A stretch of DNA of 64,000 bases from DSWT01 sp035415725 (GCA_035415725.1 DAOOGN010000003.1:1-64000); one strand, 5' to 3'. Shown: positions 15,837 to 24,722, numbered from the stretch's first letter. Made by a program: numbers and translations. The notes: generated by a model not told the origin, from the letters alone.

Positions 15837-16844
15837 ATGCCACAAAACGATATTCCACGAGTAGGATTGTATTTGCAGGACGCCCACCCCCTCCGCGACG
15901 GGATGGCCTACGCGCAATACGCGGAGGAACGCGGCTTCGAGGCCGTCTGGCAGGCAGAAAGCCGTCTCGTCCGCGACGCTATTGTGCCCATGGCGGCTTA
16001 CGCCGCCGTGACGAGCAGCATCAAGATCGGCTCCGGCGTCATCAACAACTGGACACGCAACATCGGCCTGTTAGCGGCGACGTTCCTCACGTTGGACGAC
16101 CTGGCCCCCAACCGCATCATCTGCGGCATCGGCGCGTGGTGGGATCCACTGGCGAAGAACGTCGGTATCGACCGACGCAAGCCGCTCGTCGCCATGCGCG
16201 AGACCGTCGAGGTACTGCGCAAGCTGTTGGCGTTGGAGCGGGTCACGTACCACGGCGAATTCCATTCCGTGAACAACATCGAGCTGGACGTCGTCCACGG
16301 ACGGCGGGAGCCGCGCCACGTCCCCATCATGATCGGCGCGACCGGCCCACAGATGCTGGAGCTGGCCGGCGAAATCGCCGACGGCGCGGTGCTCAACTAT
16401 TGCGTACCGCCGGAATACAACGACGAGGCGCTGGAACTGCTGGACAAGGGCGCGCGCAAGGCCGGGCGCACGGTGGATGACCTCGACCGCCCGCAGCTCG
16501 TCGTCTGCTCGGTCCACGAGGATCAGGCCGAAGCTATCCGCGGCGCGAAGATGCTCCTGACGCAATATCTCGCGCAGCAGCCGCACATCGCCAAAGCCAG
16601 CGGGGTAAAAAAGGACGTCGTGGAAAAAATTCAGAGCATGCTGGGCTGGCCGGCCACCAAAGAGCAGATCGAGAAAGCGATGATCTACGTCCCCGACGAG
16701 CTGGTACTCAAGATCACCGCCACCGGCACACCGGAAGAAGCGCGGGCCAAAGTGCAAGAATACATCAAGCGCGGCGCAACATGCCCGGTTCTCTATCCAC
16801 TTGGCGACGTGCGGCTGATGATCGATACGTTTGCGACGAAGTAA
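15837..16844 (+). CDS. LLM class F420-dependent oxidoreductase
   Basis: 335 residues with the TIM-barrel pattern of the luciferase-like monooxygenase superfamily: EERGFEAVWQAESRL, IKIGSGVINNWTRN, RIICGIGAWWDPLAKN and VPIMIGATGPQMLELAGEIADG. This subset, close to methylene-H4MPT-reductase-like and F420-dependent enzymes, reduces or oxidises small substrates with F420. The adjacent cofE and F420 reductase support F420 rather than FMN. The substrate is unknown. ATG 15837 follows AGGAGG. An in-frame ATG further upstream (15693) lies inside cofE and is not credible. Confidence 0.82.
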   Translation: MPQNDIPRVGLYLQDAHPLRDGMAYAQYAEERGFEAVWQAESRLVRDAIVPMAAYAAVTSSIKIGSGVINNWTRNIGLLAATFLTLDDLAPNRIICGIGAWWDPLAKNVGIDRRKPLVAMRETVEVLRKLLALERVTYHGEFHSVNNIELDVVHGRREPRHVPIMIGATGPQMLELAGEIADGAVLNYCVPPEYNDEALELLDKGARKAGRTVDDLDRPQLVVCSVHEDQAEAIRGAKMLLTQYLAQQPHIAKASGVKKDVVEKIQSMLGWPATKEQIEKAMIYVPDELVLKITATGTPEEARAKVQEYIKRGATCPVLYPLGDVRLMIDTFATK

Positions 16845-16874
16845 ATCCCGGCCTGTGGAAAACAGGCGTAATTG

Positions 16875-16883
16875 TGGTATGAT
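16875..16883 (+). promoter_or_regulatory. Extended -10 promoter of UDP-sugar dehydrogenase
   Basis: TGGTATGAT fits the extended -10 form TGnTATnAT. A -35 box is poor (TGTGGA at the right distance). It would give a leader of about 110 nt containing a dispersed repeat. Confidence 0.4.
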
Positions 16884-16949
16884 TTCTGTAACTATTCAGC
16901 CGCCCTTGCCAGGGGGCGAACGGGACTTGGGGAATAAAGAATTTGTGTT

Positions 16950-16986
16950 TTTTCTGTGAACTCTGGGTACTCTGTGGCTATTTTCA
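16950..16986 (+). repeat. Dispersed leader repeat, copy 1
   Basis: The segment containing CTGTGAACTCTGGGTACTCT and then GTGGCTATTTTCAAG lies just before the ribosome-binding site of the dehydrogenase. A near-identical segment occupies 55955-55988, in the same position before the HAD gene at 56002. Confidence 0.7.
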
Positions 16987-17000
16987 AGGGAGATGATTCA

Positions 17001-18329
17001 ATGAAAAATATCGCTGTCATTGGCGTCGGCTATGTGGGGCTGGTCAGCGGGGCCAGCTTTGCCGACCTGGGCAACCGGGTGATTTGTCTGGACATCAACG
17101 AAACGCGCATTGCGAACCTCAACCAGGGAATCATGCCCATCTACGAACCGGGCCTGGAAGAGTTAGTCACGCGCAACATCAAAGCCGGACGGCTCACCTT
17201 CACCACATCCTACGCCGAAGCGCTTAAAGATGCCGAATATGCTTTCATCGCCGTGGGGACGCCGTCGGATGTCGATGGACAGGCCGACCTGCGTTATGTG
17301 CGGATGGCGGCAGAATCCATCGCCGACGTCATCGACCATCCACTCATCATCATCAACAAGTCCACCGTCCCGGTTGGCACCGGCGATTGGGTAGCGGACA
17401 TCATTCGCAACCGGCGTCCTGACGTGCCAGAGTTTGCCGTCGTCTCCTGCCCCGAATTTCTACGCGAAGGTTCGGCTATCACCGACTTTATGAATCCCGA
17501 CCGCGTCATCCTGGGGTCAACTGACCGTGAAGCCGCGGCCAAAGTCGCGCAACTCCATTTGCCACTACGCACAACCCTTATGATCACCGACTTGCGCACC
17601 GCCGAAATGATCAAGTACGCCTCCAACGCTTTCCTGGCAGCCAAGATCTCCTTCATCAACGAAATCGCCAACATCTGCGAAGCTCTCGGCGCCGACGTCA
17701 AAGAGGTCGCCTACGGCATGGGGATAGATAAGCGCATCGGCTCGGCGTTCCTGGATGCCGGGATTGGCTGGGGCGGTTCGTGCTTCCCCAAAGACGTGAA
17801 GGCGCTGGCGTACATGGCCGAAGTCGCCGGGCGGCATCCGCAATTGATTCATGCGGTGATGGACATCAACACCGATCAACGCAAGGCGCCTCTCCGCAAG
17901 GTGAAAAAACTCCTCGGCGGCACGTTTGAGGGCAAGGTCATCGGGTTACTGGGGTTGGCCTTCAAGCCCAACACCGACGATATGCGCGAAGCGCCTTCCA
18001 TCGACATCGCCTGGGACCTGCTGCGGGAACGCGCGAAAGTCCGCGCTTACGATCCGGTGGCGATGGAAAACGCGCGATGCTTGCTGCCGGAGGTCAATAT
18101 GATGGAAAGCCCTTACGCTTTGGCAGAAGGGGCGGATGCGCTCATTCTCATCACCGAATGGAACGAGTTCAAAAACCTCGATCTGGCGCGGATCAGAGAT
18201 GCGATGAACGAGCCTATCCTGGTCGATGGACGCAATATCTACGATCCCCACACGGTACGGGAGTTGGGATTCAAGTACATGGCAATCGGCCGCGGCTACA
18301 ACGGCGCCGGCGTTGAGGGCCTGGCTTGA
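17001..18329 (+). CDS. ugd: UDP-glucose/GDP-mannose dehydrogenase family (UDP-glucose 6-dehydrogenase)
   Basis: 442 residues. It has N-terminal NAD motif IGVGYVGLVSG (7-17), the linker lysine in MIKYASNAFLAAKISFINE (Lys205) and the catalytic cysteine in GWGGSCFPKD (Cys261). A C-terminal UDP-binding domain (GLAFKPNTDDMREAPS) completes the three-part family architecture. UDP-glucose to UDP-glucuronate, with two NAD+ reductions, is the most common activity at this length. GDP-mannose or UDP-HexNAc dehydrogenases share the fold. GGGAGATGATTCA precedes the ATG. The gene is apparently monocistronic, followed by a hairpin repeat. Confidence 0.85.
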   Translation: MKNIAVIGVGYVGLVSGASFADLGNRVICLDINETRIANLNQGIMPIYEPGLEELVTRNIKAGRLTFTTSYAEALKDAEYAFIAVGTPSDVDGQADLRYVRMAAESIADVIDHPLIIINKSTVPVGTGDWVADIIRNRRPDVPEFAVVSCPEFLREGSAITDFMNPDRVILGSTDREAAAKVAQLHLPLRTTLMITDLRTAEMIKYASNAFLAAKISFINEIANICEALGADVKEVAYGMGIDKRIGSAFLDAGIGWGGSCFPKDVKALAYMAEVAGRHPQLIHAVMDINTDQRKAPLRKVKKLLGGTFEGKVIGLLGLAFKPNTDDMREAPSIDIAWDLLRERAKVRAYDPVAMENARCLLPEVNMMESPYALAEGADALILITEWNEFKNLDLARIRDAMNEPILVDGRNIYDPHTVRELGFKYMAIGRGYNGAGVEGLA

Positions 18330-18365
18330 GCCGCCCCTTTGTCATTTTGGGCGGCATTGGATCAT

Positions 18366-18467
18366 GGGGGTGTGGCGAGCGGCGAAGCCGTTCGCCACAC
18401 CCCCGACAAAAATCTGCGTACTCTGGGGAATAAGTTGCTGCGCCAGGTTTACTAACCTAAATAGATA
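18366..18467. repeat. Composite dispersed repeat: hairpin plus CCTAAATAGATA
   Basis: A perfect 13-bp stem GGGGGTGTGGCGA (18366-18378) with 18392-18404 encloses CGGCGAAGCCG and is followed by ACAAAAATC. CCTAAATAGATA lies at 18456-18467. The same order occurs at 4510-4640. The hairpin may act as terminator of the dehydrogenase gene. Confidence 0.7.
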
Positions 18468-18499
18468 CATCGAAAGTATGTATGCTTTACGGAGGCATT

Positions 18500-19768
18500 A
18501 TGAATTTATTGCGCACCACATTGGACAATGGACTCAAAGTCCTCATCCGCGAAAGCCATGCGGCTCCGGTCGTCAGCGTCTGGGCATGGTACCGGGCCGG
18601 CGTCCGCAACGAACATTTGGGGGTGACAGGCATCTCACACTGGGTCGAGCACATGGCGTTCAAAGGCTCTGCTCGCTGGCCGGAGGGTAGCGCCGATCAG
18701 GCTATCGCGCGTGAGGGTGGAGTCTTCAACGGGATGACCTGGTACGACTTCACGACCTACTATGAGACCCTCCCGGCTCACAAAATCTCCCTGGCGCTCG
18801 ATATCGAATCCGACCGGATGCACAATATCGTTTTCGAGCCGGAAGCGGTAGAATCCGAACGCACCGTCATCATCAGCGAGCGTCAGGGCAACGAGAACTC
18901 ACCGCTCTTTCTGCTCGGCGAAGAGGTGGCGGCGGCGGCCTACCGCGTCCATCCTTACGGGCACGAAACATTGGGGCATCTCTGCGACCTGCAAACTATG
19001 ACCCGCGATACCCTCTATCATTATTACCAGAGGTACTACACCCCTAGCAACGCCATCCTTGCCATTGCCGGCGACTTCAACACCGGCGAGATCGAGCGCC
19101 TCGCCGAACGCTACTTCGGCAGCATCGCAACCGGTCCGCAGGTCCCGCCGGTCGGTGCCATCGAACCGCCGCAGCGCGGCGAAAGGCGCGTCATCGTCGA
19201 AGGCGCGGGACAAACAGATTATCTGAACGTCGCTTTCCACATTCCTGAGGCCCGTCACGAGGATTTCTTCGCCCTCACGGTACTCAATGCCGTGCTTGGC
19301 GGGGCGGCAGGATTCCTGGTGGGAGGAGGCGCCGTCACAAACCACACCAGCCGCCTCTACCGGGCGCTGGTGGACAAAGAATTCGCCATCGATGTCGGCG
19401 GCAGCCTGATGTCTACCGTTGATCCCGGCCTCTACCAGTTGACGGCTACAGCGTGGCCGGGTCGCGCCCTGGCCGACGTCGAGACGGCGTTGTGGACGGA
19501 AATCGAACGTCTGCAAACGTCGCCGGTCACGCCGCCGGAGTTGGAGAAAGCCCAACGCCAGGCACGCGCGCTCTTTGCCTACGCCAGCGAAAGCGCCACG
19601 CAGCAGGCATTTTGGCTCGGCTACAGCGAAATTTTCGCCGATTACGGGTGGTTCACACGCTACCTGGATAAACTCGCAGCAGTCACCGCCGATGATGTAC
19701 AACGGGCAGCGCAAATCTACCTGCGTCCCCAGAACCGGACAACCGGCTGGTATCTATCCAAAAAGTAG
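18500..19768 (+). CDS. M16 family zinc peptidase, catalytic partner
   Basis: 422 residues. The inverted zinc motif HWVEH places ligands at His47 and His51 with catalytic Glu50, and the third ligand Glu127 in ERTVIISE is exactly 76 residues after His51 (HxxEHx76E). The C-terminal half repeats the fold without the site, as usual for M16B. ATG 18500 follows GGAGGCATT. An in-frame ATG 18 nt earlier overlaps this site and is less likely. The next gene is a second M16 protein lacking the motif, so the two probably form a heterodimeric peptidase. No signal peptide is evident, implying a cytoplasmic role on peptides. Confidence 0.9.
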   Translation: MNLLRTTLDNGLKVLIRESHAAPVVSVWAWYRAGVRNEHLGVTGISHWVEHMAFKGSARWPEGSADQAIAREGGVFNGMTWYDFTTYYETLPAHKISLALDIESDRMHNIVFEPEAVESERTVIISERQGNENSPLFLLGEEVAAAAYRVHPYGHETLGHLCDLQTMTRDTLYHYYQRYYTPSNAILAIAGDFNTGEIERLAERYFGSIATGPQVPPVGAIEPPQRGERRVIVEGAGQTDYLNVAFHIPEARHEDFFALTVLNAVLGGAAGFLVGGGAVTNHTSRLYRALVDKEFAIDVGGSLMSTVDPGLYQLTATAWPGRALADVETALWTEIERLQTSPVTPPELEKAQRQARALFAYASESATQQAFWLGYSEIFADYGWFTRYLDKLAAVTADDVQRAAQIYLRPQNRTTGWYLSKK

Positions 19769-19780
19769 CATTGGAGATAT

Positions 19781-21067
19781 ATGTACAAACACAAAACCAC
19801 ACTTTCCTTACCCGGCCCCGACGACGTTCTGCGTCAAACACTCCCCAACGGCCTCACCTTGTTGGTGCGTGAGAATTTCGCCAGCCCTACCGTCGTCGTC
19901 AGCGGCTACGTGAATGCAGGCGCGGCCGACGTTCCCCGGGATAAAATCGGACTGGCCGGATTCACCACCGATGTAATGGAACGCGGCACCCACACACGCA
20001 GCTTCGCACAGCTCTACGAGGAAGTCGAATCCATCGCCGCCAGCTTTGGCCTGGAGTCGGGCATCCACACCACTTCATTCGGCGCCAAGGGTCTGGCCGA
20101 GCATCTCCCCTTGCTCCTGGACATCCTCAACGACGTCCTACGCCATCCGGCTTTCGAGAAAGAGCAGGTGGAGAAGGCCCGCGCCGAAATTCTCACCGAC
20201 ATCCAGGAGCGGGAAAATGATACCCAACGTATGGCAGCGCTGATGTTTCGCGAGTTAGCTTACCCGGAAGCACATCCCCTCCACTGGAGTCAGACCGGCT
20301 ATAACGCTACCATCAGTCGCCTCACCCGCGATGACCTGGCGCAGTTCCATGCGCAGTTTTTCGCCCCCCAGGACGCAGTGATCGTAGTCGTCGGCGCGGT
20401 CAAAGCCGCCGTCGCCGCCCAAGCCATCACCGACACTTTCGGCGCCTGGCAGGCTAACCGTCCTCCATACCCTGTTCTACCGCCTGTCCCCAAACTGACC
20501 GAGCGCCGCGAGAAACGTCTCACGATTGACGACAAGACGCAAAGCGATCTGATTCTGGGCTGGCCCGGTCCGGCACGGCTGGATCCCGATTTTGTCCCCT
20601 GTTTTGTCGCCAACACCGTCTTGGGAGTCTTCGGGATGTACGGGCGGTTGGGGAAGATCATCCGCGAGGCCAACGGCCTGGCCTATTACGTCTATAGCCA
20701 CATCGAAGGAGGCAAGGCGCCCGGCCCCTGGCGCGTCATCGCGGGCGTCAACCCGGCCAACGTCGACAAGACTGTGACGCTCATCATCCAGGAATTGCAT
20801 CGCATCCGTGACAAGCGCGTCTCCAAAGACGAACTCAATGATAGCCAGTCTTTCCTTACCGGCAGTCTCCCTCTACAACTGGAGACTAACGAAGGTGTGG
20901 CCCACGCGCTGCTCAACATAGAGCGCTATAACCTGGGACTGGACTACCTGCAGCGGTATACGGAGATGATCACGGCTGTCACAGCGCCACAAGTCCAGGA
21001 CGTCGCCCAACGCTGGCTCGACCCCGATCACTACGCGCTGGCGGTTGCCGAACCGTCTACCTCATAA
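19781..21067 (+). CDS. M16 family protein lacking zinc motif (non-catalytic partner)
   Basis: 428 residues with the M16 two-domain fold. At the HxxEH position it reads GLAGFTTDVMERG, so the metal site is absent. The conserved family segment RxTHTRSFAQLYEEVESIAASFG and the C-terminal R/Y substrate-tail residues (NGLAYYVYSHIE) remain. It begins 12 bp after the catalytic gene with GGAG upstream. Two-gene M16 pairs, one active and one supporting substrate binding, are known in bacteria and mitochondria, and this pair fits that pattern. Confidence 0.85.
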   Translation: MYKHKTTLSLPGPDDVLRQTLPNGLTLLVRENFASPTVVVSGYVNAGAADVPRDKIGLAGFTTDVMERGTHTRSFAQLYEEVESIAASFGLESGIHTTSFGAKGLAEHLPLLLDILNDVLRHPAFEKEQVEKARAEILTDIQERENDTQRMAALMFRELAYPEAHPLHWSQTGYNATISRLTRDDLAQFHAQFFAPQDAVIVVVGAVKAAVAAQAITDTFGAWQANRPPYPVLPPVPKLTERREKRLTIDDKTQSDLILGWPGPARLDPDFVPCFVANTVLGVFGMYGRLGKIIREANGLAYYVYSHIEGGKAPGPWRVIAGVNPANVDKTVTLIIQELHRIRDKRVSKDELNDSQSFLTGSLPLQLETNEGVAHALLNIERYNLGLDYLQRYTEMITAVTAPQVQDVAQRWLDPDHYALAVAEPSTS

Positions 21068-21070
21068 GCC

Positions 21071-21454
21071 ATGTTGACAACCGGCGTTGATCTCGTCGAT
21101 ATTCCACGCCTTGAGCGCGTACTACATCGTTGCGGCGAGAAATTTCTCACCCGTATCTACACGCCCGACGAAGTCCTTTATAGCCGCGGACGTACCACAG
21201 AACTGGCGGTGCGTTTCGCCGCGAAGGAGGCCGTCGCCAAAGCCCTGGGCGTGGGGATGCGCATCCTTGCGCCGGCGGGCATCGATTGGCTGGATGTAGA
21301 AACGTTGAATGAAATGAGCGGCAAACCCTACATCGTCCTCCACGGACGTGCCCGGATGCTCGCCGAGGCGCAAGGGCTGACCGAGTGGGCCATCAGCCTT
21401 AGCCACGACGGAGGAATCGCCATGGCGTTGGTAGTGGCAACAGGAAAAACGTAA
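21071..21454 (+). CDS. acpS: Holo-[acyl-carrier-protein] synthase
   Basis: 127 residues. The N-terminal GVDLVDIPRLERVL holds the magnesium-binding aspartate, and FAAKEAVAKALG holds the conserved glutamate and lysine of the AcpS phosphopantetheinyl transferases. It loads 4'-phosphopantetheine from CoA onto ACP. It starts three bases after the M16 partner's stop without a clear ribosome-binding site, so translation is probably coupled. Length is normal for AcpS. Confidence 0.92.
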   Translation: MLTTGVDLVDIPRLERVLHRCGEKFLTRIYTPDEVLYSRGRTTELAVRFAAKEAVAKALGVGMRILAPAGIDWLDVETLNEMSGKPYIVLHGRARMLAEAQGLTEWAISLSHDGGIAMALVVATGKT

Positions 21455-21509
21455 TCCACAATTGACTTAAGCCGCTTTCATAGATCGTTTAGGACTATAG
21501 CAGGAACGT

Positions 21510-21968
21510 ATGCGCGCCGTTGTACAACGAGTCACTAACGCCGCAGTGACGGTAGAGGGGGTCATCGTCGGCGAGATCGGGCCAGGGCTGCTGGTGCTGT
21601 TGGCTGTCGGCGAAGGTGACACCGAGAACGAAGCGCGCTGGCTGGCGCACAAAACTGCTCATCTGCGCATCTTTGCCGATCCAGAGGATAAGATGAACCT
21701 CTCCGTGCAGGCCGTCAGCGGCAGTGTGCTGGTGATCTCGCAATTCACGCTCTACGGCGACATCCGCCGGGGCTTTCGGCCTTCGTTCGTCAAGGCCGCC
21801 CCACCGGAGAGTGCCGAAGCCCTGGTCAACGTCTTCGTAGAAGCTCTACGCGCCATGGACATCCCCGTAGCAACGGGAATTTTCCGCGCGCACATGCACG
21901 TCAGCCTGACCAACGATGGTCCGGTAACAATCATCCTGGAAAAAGAAGCCGGGGAATCGCATGGATAA
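21510..21968 (+). CDS. dtd: D-aminoacyl-tRNA deacylase
   Basis: 152 residues, full length for DTD. The cross-subunit motifs SQFTLYGD and NDGPVT are intact, and the N terminus MRAVVQRVTNAAVTV is typical. The enzyme removes D-amino acids (and glycine) mischarged on tRNAs. CAGGAACG precedes the ATG. It overlaps the following gene by 8 nt. Confidence 0.95.
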   Translation: MRAVVQRVTNAAVTVEGVIVGEIGPGLLVLLAVGEGDTENEARWLAHKTAHLRIFADPEDKMNLSVQAVSGSVLVISQFTLYGDIRRGFRPSFVKAAPPESAEALVNVFVEALRAMDIPVATGIFRAHMHVSLTNDGPVTIILEKEAGESHG

Positions 21969-22923
21969 CGAAACTCAACTCTGGGCGTGGTTTTTGTTCC
22001 ATGCCGGCTTTGCCCCCCAGCGCGCCAAAACACTGCTCGCCGCATGGGAACAACGCGATTTAACCCTGCGCGACGTCCTGGAAAAACCGTCCCCTCAGAC
22101 AAATGTGCCGGGAATCACCCCCGACGAAGTTAGCAAGCTGCGTCCTCCCCACAAACTGCCGGATATCACCGCTCTGCGCTGGAACGAGGCGCTCTACCCC
22201 GTGGGCCTGCATCATCTCCCCCTCCAACTGCGTCCGGCGCTGCTGTTCTACCGCGGTGAACTGAGCTTGCTGCTGCGTCCCATCGTCTACCTGATGCCCG
22301 GCCCGCTCGATGCCGAGACTTATGAACTCCTGCAGGAAACCGTGGGAATCCTCTTGGGGGAAAACCTGCTCCTGGCTGCATTCCGGGAAAGTCCACAGGC
22401 CACCGTGTTGATGGAAGAAATGGCCGCGAGCGAAGGAGAAGCCCTCCTTTTTGCCGGGCAAGGTCTCGCGCAACTCATCCTTTGGGAGCAAGAACAAGCG
22501 CTCCTGCAGGATAGGCGCTTGCTCATCCTCAGCCCGTTGCCGCCGCATGCTCCTGCCAATCCTGCCTGGGACGACGTCTTGCAACAAGTCGCCACGGCTG
22601 CGGCCCTGCGCCGTGTATGCAGCAACACAACGACACCGCTCCCGGCTTCCCCTGCGACCGTCCCCACCCTCCTGCTCACGGCCAATGCCGTCCCGCACCT
22701 GCCGGACGGCGTCCACGTTGCCGCAAGCGCCGTAGAGGCGCTGATGTGGCTGACAGAAATTCCCGCCGCGCCGGTCAGCGCGCCGCAGCAGATGACGTCA
22801 GCGCTCGACCTGACCGCAGAATTGCCCATGACTCCCCCACCCACACCGGCAGAAGCGCTGCAGGTTCTCGAAAAGGGGGGACGTGTCCCCGAAGTCCTCA
22901 AAAAGCGGCTCCTTGGCCATTAG
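21961..22923 (+). CDS. Degenerate DprA/Smf-like protein
   Basis: 320 residues. The segment ALRWNEALYPVGLHHLPLQLRPALLFYRGELSLL matches the DprA pattern (YP..L..I...P..L...G), split here over about 78-112. A Rossmann-like region follows, but the DprA signature GSRxxTxYG is replaced by LMPGPLDAETY and the GxARGxDxxAH loop is lost. RRLLILSPLPPHAPANP may correspond to the late SExPPG segment. I infer a DprA-related protein that has lost its DNA-binding loops. It could be a Chloroflexota-specific structural variant. The start overlaps dtd, so it is cotranslated. Confidence 0.5.
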   Translation: MDNETQLWAWFLFHAGFAPQRAKTLLAAWEQRDLTLRDVLEKPSPQTNVPGITPDEVSKLRPPHKLPDITALRWNEALYPVGLHHLPLQLRPALLFYRGELSLLLRPIVYLMPGPLDAETYELLQETVGILLGENLLLAAFRESPQATVLMEEMAASEGEALLFAGQGLAQLILWEQEQALLQDRRLLILSPLPPHAPANPAWDDVLQQVATAAALRRVCSNTTTPLPASPATVPTLLLTANAVPHLPDGVHVAASAVEALMWLTEIPAAPVSAPQQMTSALDLTAELPMTPPPTPAEALQVLEKGGRVPEVLKKRLLGH

Positions 22924-22956
22924 CGCCGGTGCTGCAGAATTTCGCACGGTCGAAAT

Positions 22957-23030
22957 AAAAAAAACAGCCACAGATTTACACGCAAAGTATGAAAAATCAG
23001 TGAAAATCTGCGTCATCCGTGGCAAAAACT
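22957..23030. repeat. Dispersed 70-bp repeat, copy 1
   Basis: This reads AAAACAGCCACAGATTTACA, then CGCAAAGTAT, then AATCAGTG and ATCCGTGGCAAAAAC. It is the reverse complement of 37963-38027 with scattered differences. The ends GCCACRG and CCGTGGC are imperfectly inverted. It fills the gap between convergent genes. Confidence 0.75.
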
Positions 23031-23033
23031 AAA

Positions 23034-23573
23034 TTAGCGCACGCCGATCAGCTCCACGGCATCGATCTGATTCCAAAATCCTGTGCGCGACTCATCCAGG
23101 TCGATCAGCACACCGACGATGCGCACAGATGTTTGGGGTACAGAGACCATGAGCGCGCCTGGACAAGGCTGCTCCGTGTCCGTCCCTTCCCAAATCCGCT
23201 GCACCGTCCCCGTTTCATCGATAAGTGAAACGCGAGAAATGGCACCGCGCCCGTAGTTCTGGTAGACCCGCACCTCGGTCGCATAGACCGGTCGGCTATA
23301 TGTTAAACGCAGCCATTCCACCCCACTTCCCAGAGCAGAAGACCATGCCCGCGAATCATCCTTGCATGTCTGAATTTCAGGCGCCCCGGTCGCTCGGGTC
23401 ACTCCCCAATCGGGGAATCCAAATTGGGAACTGGCTTCAGCCGCGGATGCCCACTGCGAAAAAGTATGCGGCGTCGGGGTCGTCATATCGACGACGACCG
23501 GACTTTCCGCATGGCACGCCGAACATAAAGTGACCGAAGTCAACAAAATCATCACCAGCAGCCAACAACGCAT
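23034..23573 (-). CDS. Secreted lipoprotein with discoidin-like domain
   Basis: 179 residues starting at ATG 23571-23573 with GGAGGG upstream. An N-terminal hydrophobic stretch ends in LCSAC, a plausible lipobox with Cys as +1. The rest resembles a jelly-roll discoidin/F5-8C-like fold: FPDWGVTRATGAPE, SGVEWLRLTYSRPVYATEVRVYQNYG, IDAVELIG. Similar domains bind carbohydrates or surfaces, but the ligand here is unknown. It is divergent from the RpiR regulator gene. Confidence 0.6.
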   Translation of the reverse strand: MRCWLLVMILLTSVTLCSACHAESPVVVDMTTPTPHTFSQWASAAEASSQFGFPDWGVTRATGAPEIQTCKDDSRAWSSALGSGVEWLRLTYSRPVYATEVRVYQNYGRGAISRVSLIDETGTVQRIWEGTDTEQPCPGALMVSVPQTSVRIVGVLIDLDESRTGFWNQIDAVELIGVR

Positions 23574-23636
23574 GAATTTCCCTCCAATTTCGCAACAGCC
23601 CCTTTGCACTCTATTATGTTGATTTCCAGGAAATAC

Positions 23637-23665
23637 TTGACCTTTCCTTTTACACATGTTATAAT
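23637..23665 (+). promoter_or_regulatory. Promoter of RpiR-type regulator gene
   Basis: TTGACC (23637-23642) and TATAAT (23660-23665) are separated by exactly 17 nt in an AT-rich stretch. Transcription would start near 23672, leaving a leader of about 94 nt. Confidence 0.85.
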
Positions 23666-23765
23666 AATTTTACATAAAAAGTGGTACAACCACACTGAGA
23701 TTGGGCATAGACACCCTGGATTGTCAAGTCCAACCTCGAAATATCACTCAATAAGGAGAAAAACT

Positions 23766-24659
23766 ATGTTTCAAGATCGTATTCGCGAGAATTATAAGAA
23801 TCTAACACCGGGTTTTAGAAAACTGGCAGATTTCATTATGAACAACACTCTGGATGCCGCATTCCTTACGGCGACCGAACTCTCGCGCCGTGTAGACGTC
23901 GATCCGGCGACCGTGGTACGTTTCGCCCAGGAACTCAACTATTCCGGTTACCGCGAGCTGTCCCGTGAAGTCAAGCATTACGTGCGGGATCAGGTCACCG
24001 CTACCTATCGCAAGGCCGGCGAGGCTGAAACGACGGAGGAACTGCTTCAATCCCTGGTAGAAAACGCCAGCCAGAATATGCAGCACTTCGTCACCACGGA
24101 CCTGTCGAACGTTGTCAAGGCCGTCGAGATGTTAAAGGGCGCGCCGCTAGTCTGGTTCACCGGTGAATTCGCCAGCTACGATCTGGCCGCCTTTATAGCG
24201 AAGAAATTCCAGACCTATGGCATCCCCACCAACATCTTCTACCCCGGCCTGAGCGAAACCGCGAGCGTTATCCCCCAGATGAACGCCAATGATGTTCTGG
24301 TAGCTCTTGTTGGCACCGAGCCAGGCCTCGACACAGGCTATGCCGTCCGTATGGCGCACGAGAAAGGTGTGAAAACGATCACCATCACCAGTTCAGGCGT
24401 CACGTTGCCGGCGCGCGAAGCCACACTGACGATCATCGTACCTAGCAAGACCCCGGTAGGCATCCCCACCTTTGGCGCGTTGACGCAGGTCATCGCCTTG
24501 ATCTGGGAAACCGTCATGAAGGAGCGCGCCCTCCAGACACAGGAAAAGCTCGAGGTTCTCAGCACCAACATGGAGCAACTTCTCAAGCTCAGGACCGCAA
24601 CGCCGGAGTACGAGATCACGTCAACCCAAGAGCTGTGGAATGACAGCCTCTTGCAGTAG
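23766..24659 (+). CDS. RpiR/MurR family transcriptional regulator
   Basis: 297 residues. The N-terminal HTH_6 domain (MFQDRIRENYKNLTPGFRKL, TATELSRRVDVDPATVVRFAQEL) is followed by an SIS domain (about 130-255; LVWFTGEFASYDLAAFIAKKF, LVALVGTEPGLDTGYAVRMA), which senses phosphosugars in this family. AAGGAG precedes the ATG. There are no sugar-utilisation genes next to it; the neighbours are a divergent lipoprotein and a convergent vWA gene, so the regulon is not evident. A strong terminator hairpin follows. Confidence 0.88.
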   Translation: MFQDRIRENYKNLTPGFRKLADFIMNNTLDAAFLTATELSRRVDVDPATVVRFAQELNYSGYRELSREVKHYVRDQVTATYRKAGEAETTEELLQSLVENASQNMQHFVTTDLSNVVKAVEMLKGAPLVWFTGEFASYDLAAFIAKKFQTYGIPTNIFYPGLSETASVIPQMNANDVLVALVGTEPGLDTGYAVRMAHEKGVKTITITSSGVTLPAREATLTIIVPSKTPVGIPTFGALTQVIALIWETVMKERALQTQEKLEVLSTNMEQLLKLRTATPEYEITSTQELWNDSLLQ

Positions 24660-24690
24660 AGAGGAAACGCTTCCTATCGCCTGCATCTCA

Positions 24691-24722
24691 CAGACGGCGC
24701 CTTGACTCAAAGGCGCCGTCTG
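24691..24722. terminator. Bidirectional terminator hairpin
   Basis: CAGACGGCGCCTT (24691-24703) pairs perfectly with 24710-24722 around a 6-nt loop, between convergent genes. No T-run is present on either side, so termination strength is uncertain. Confidence 0.6.
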
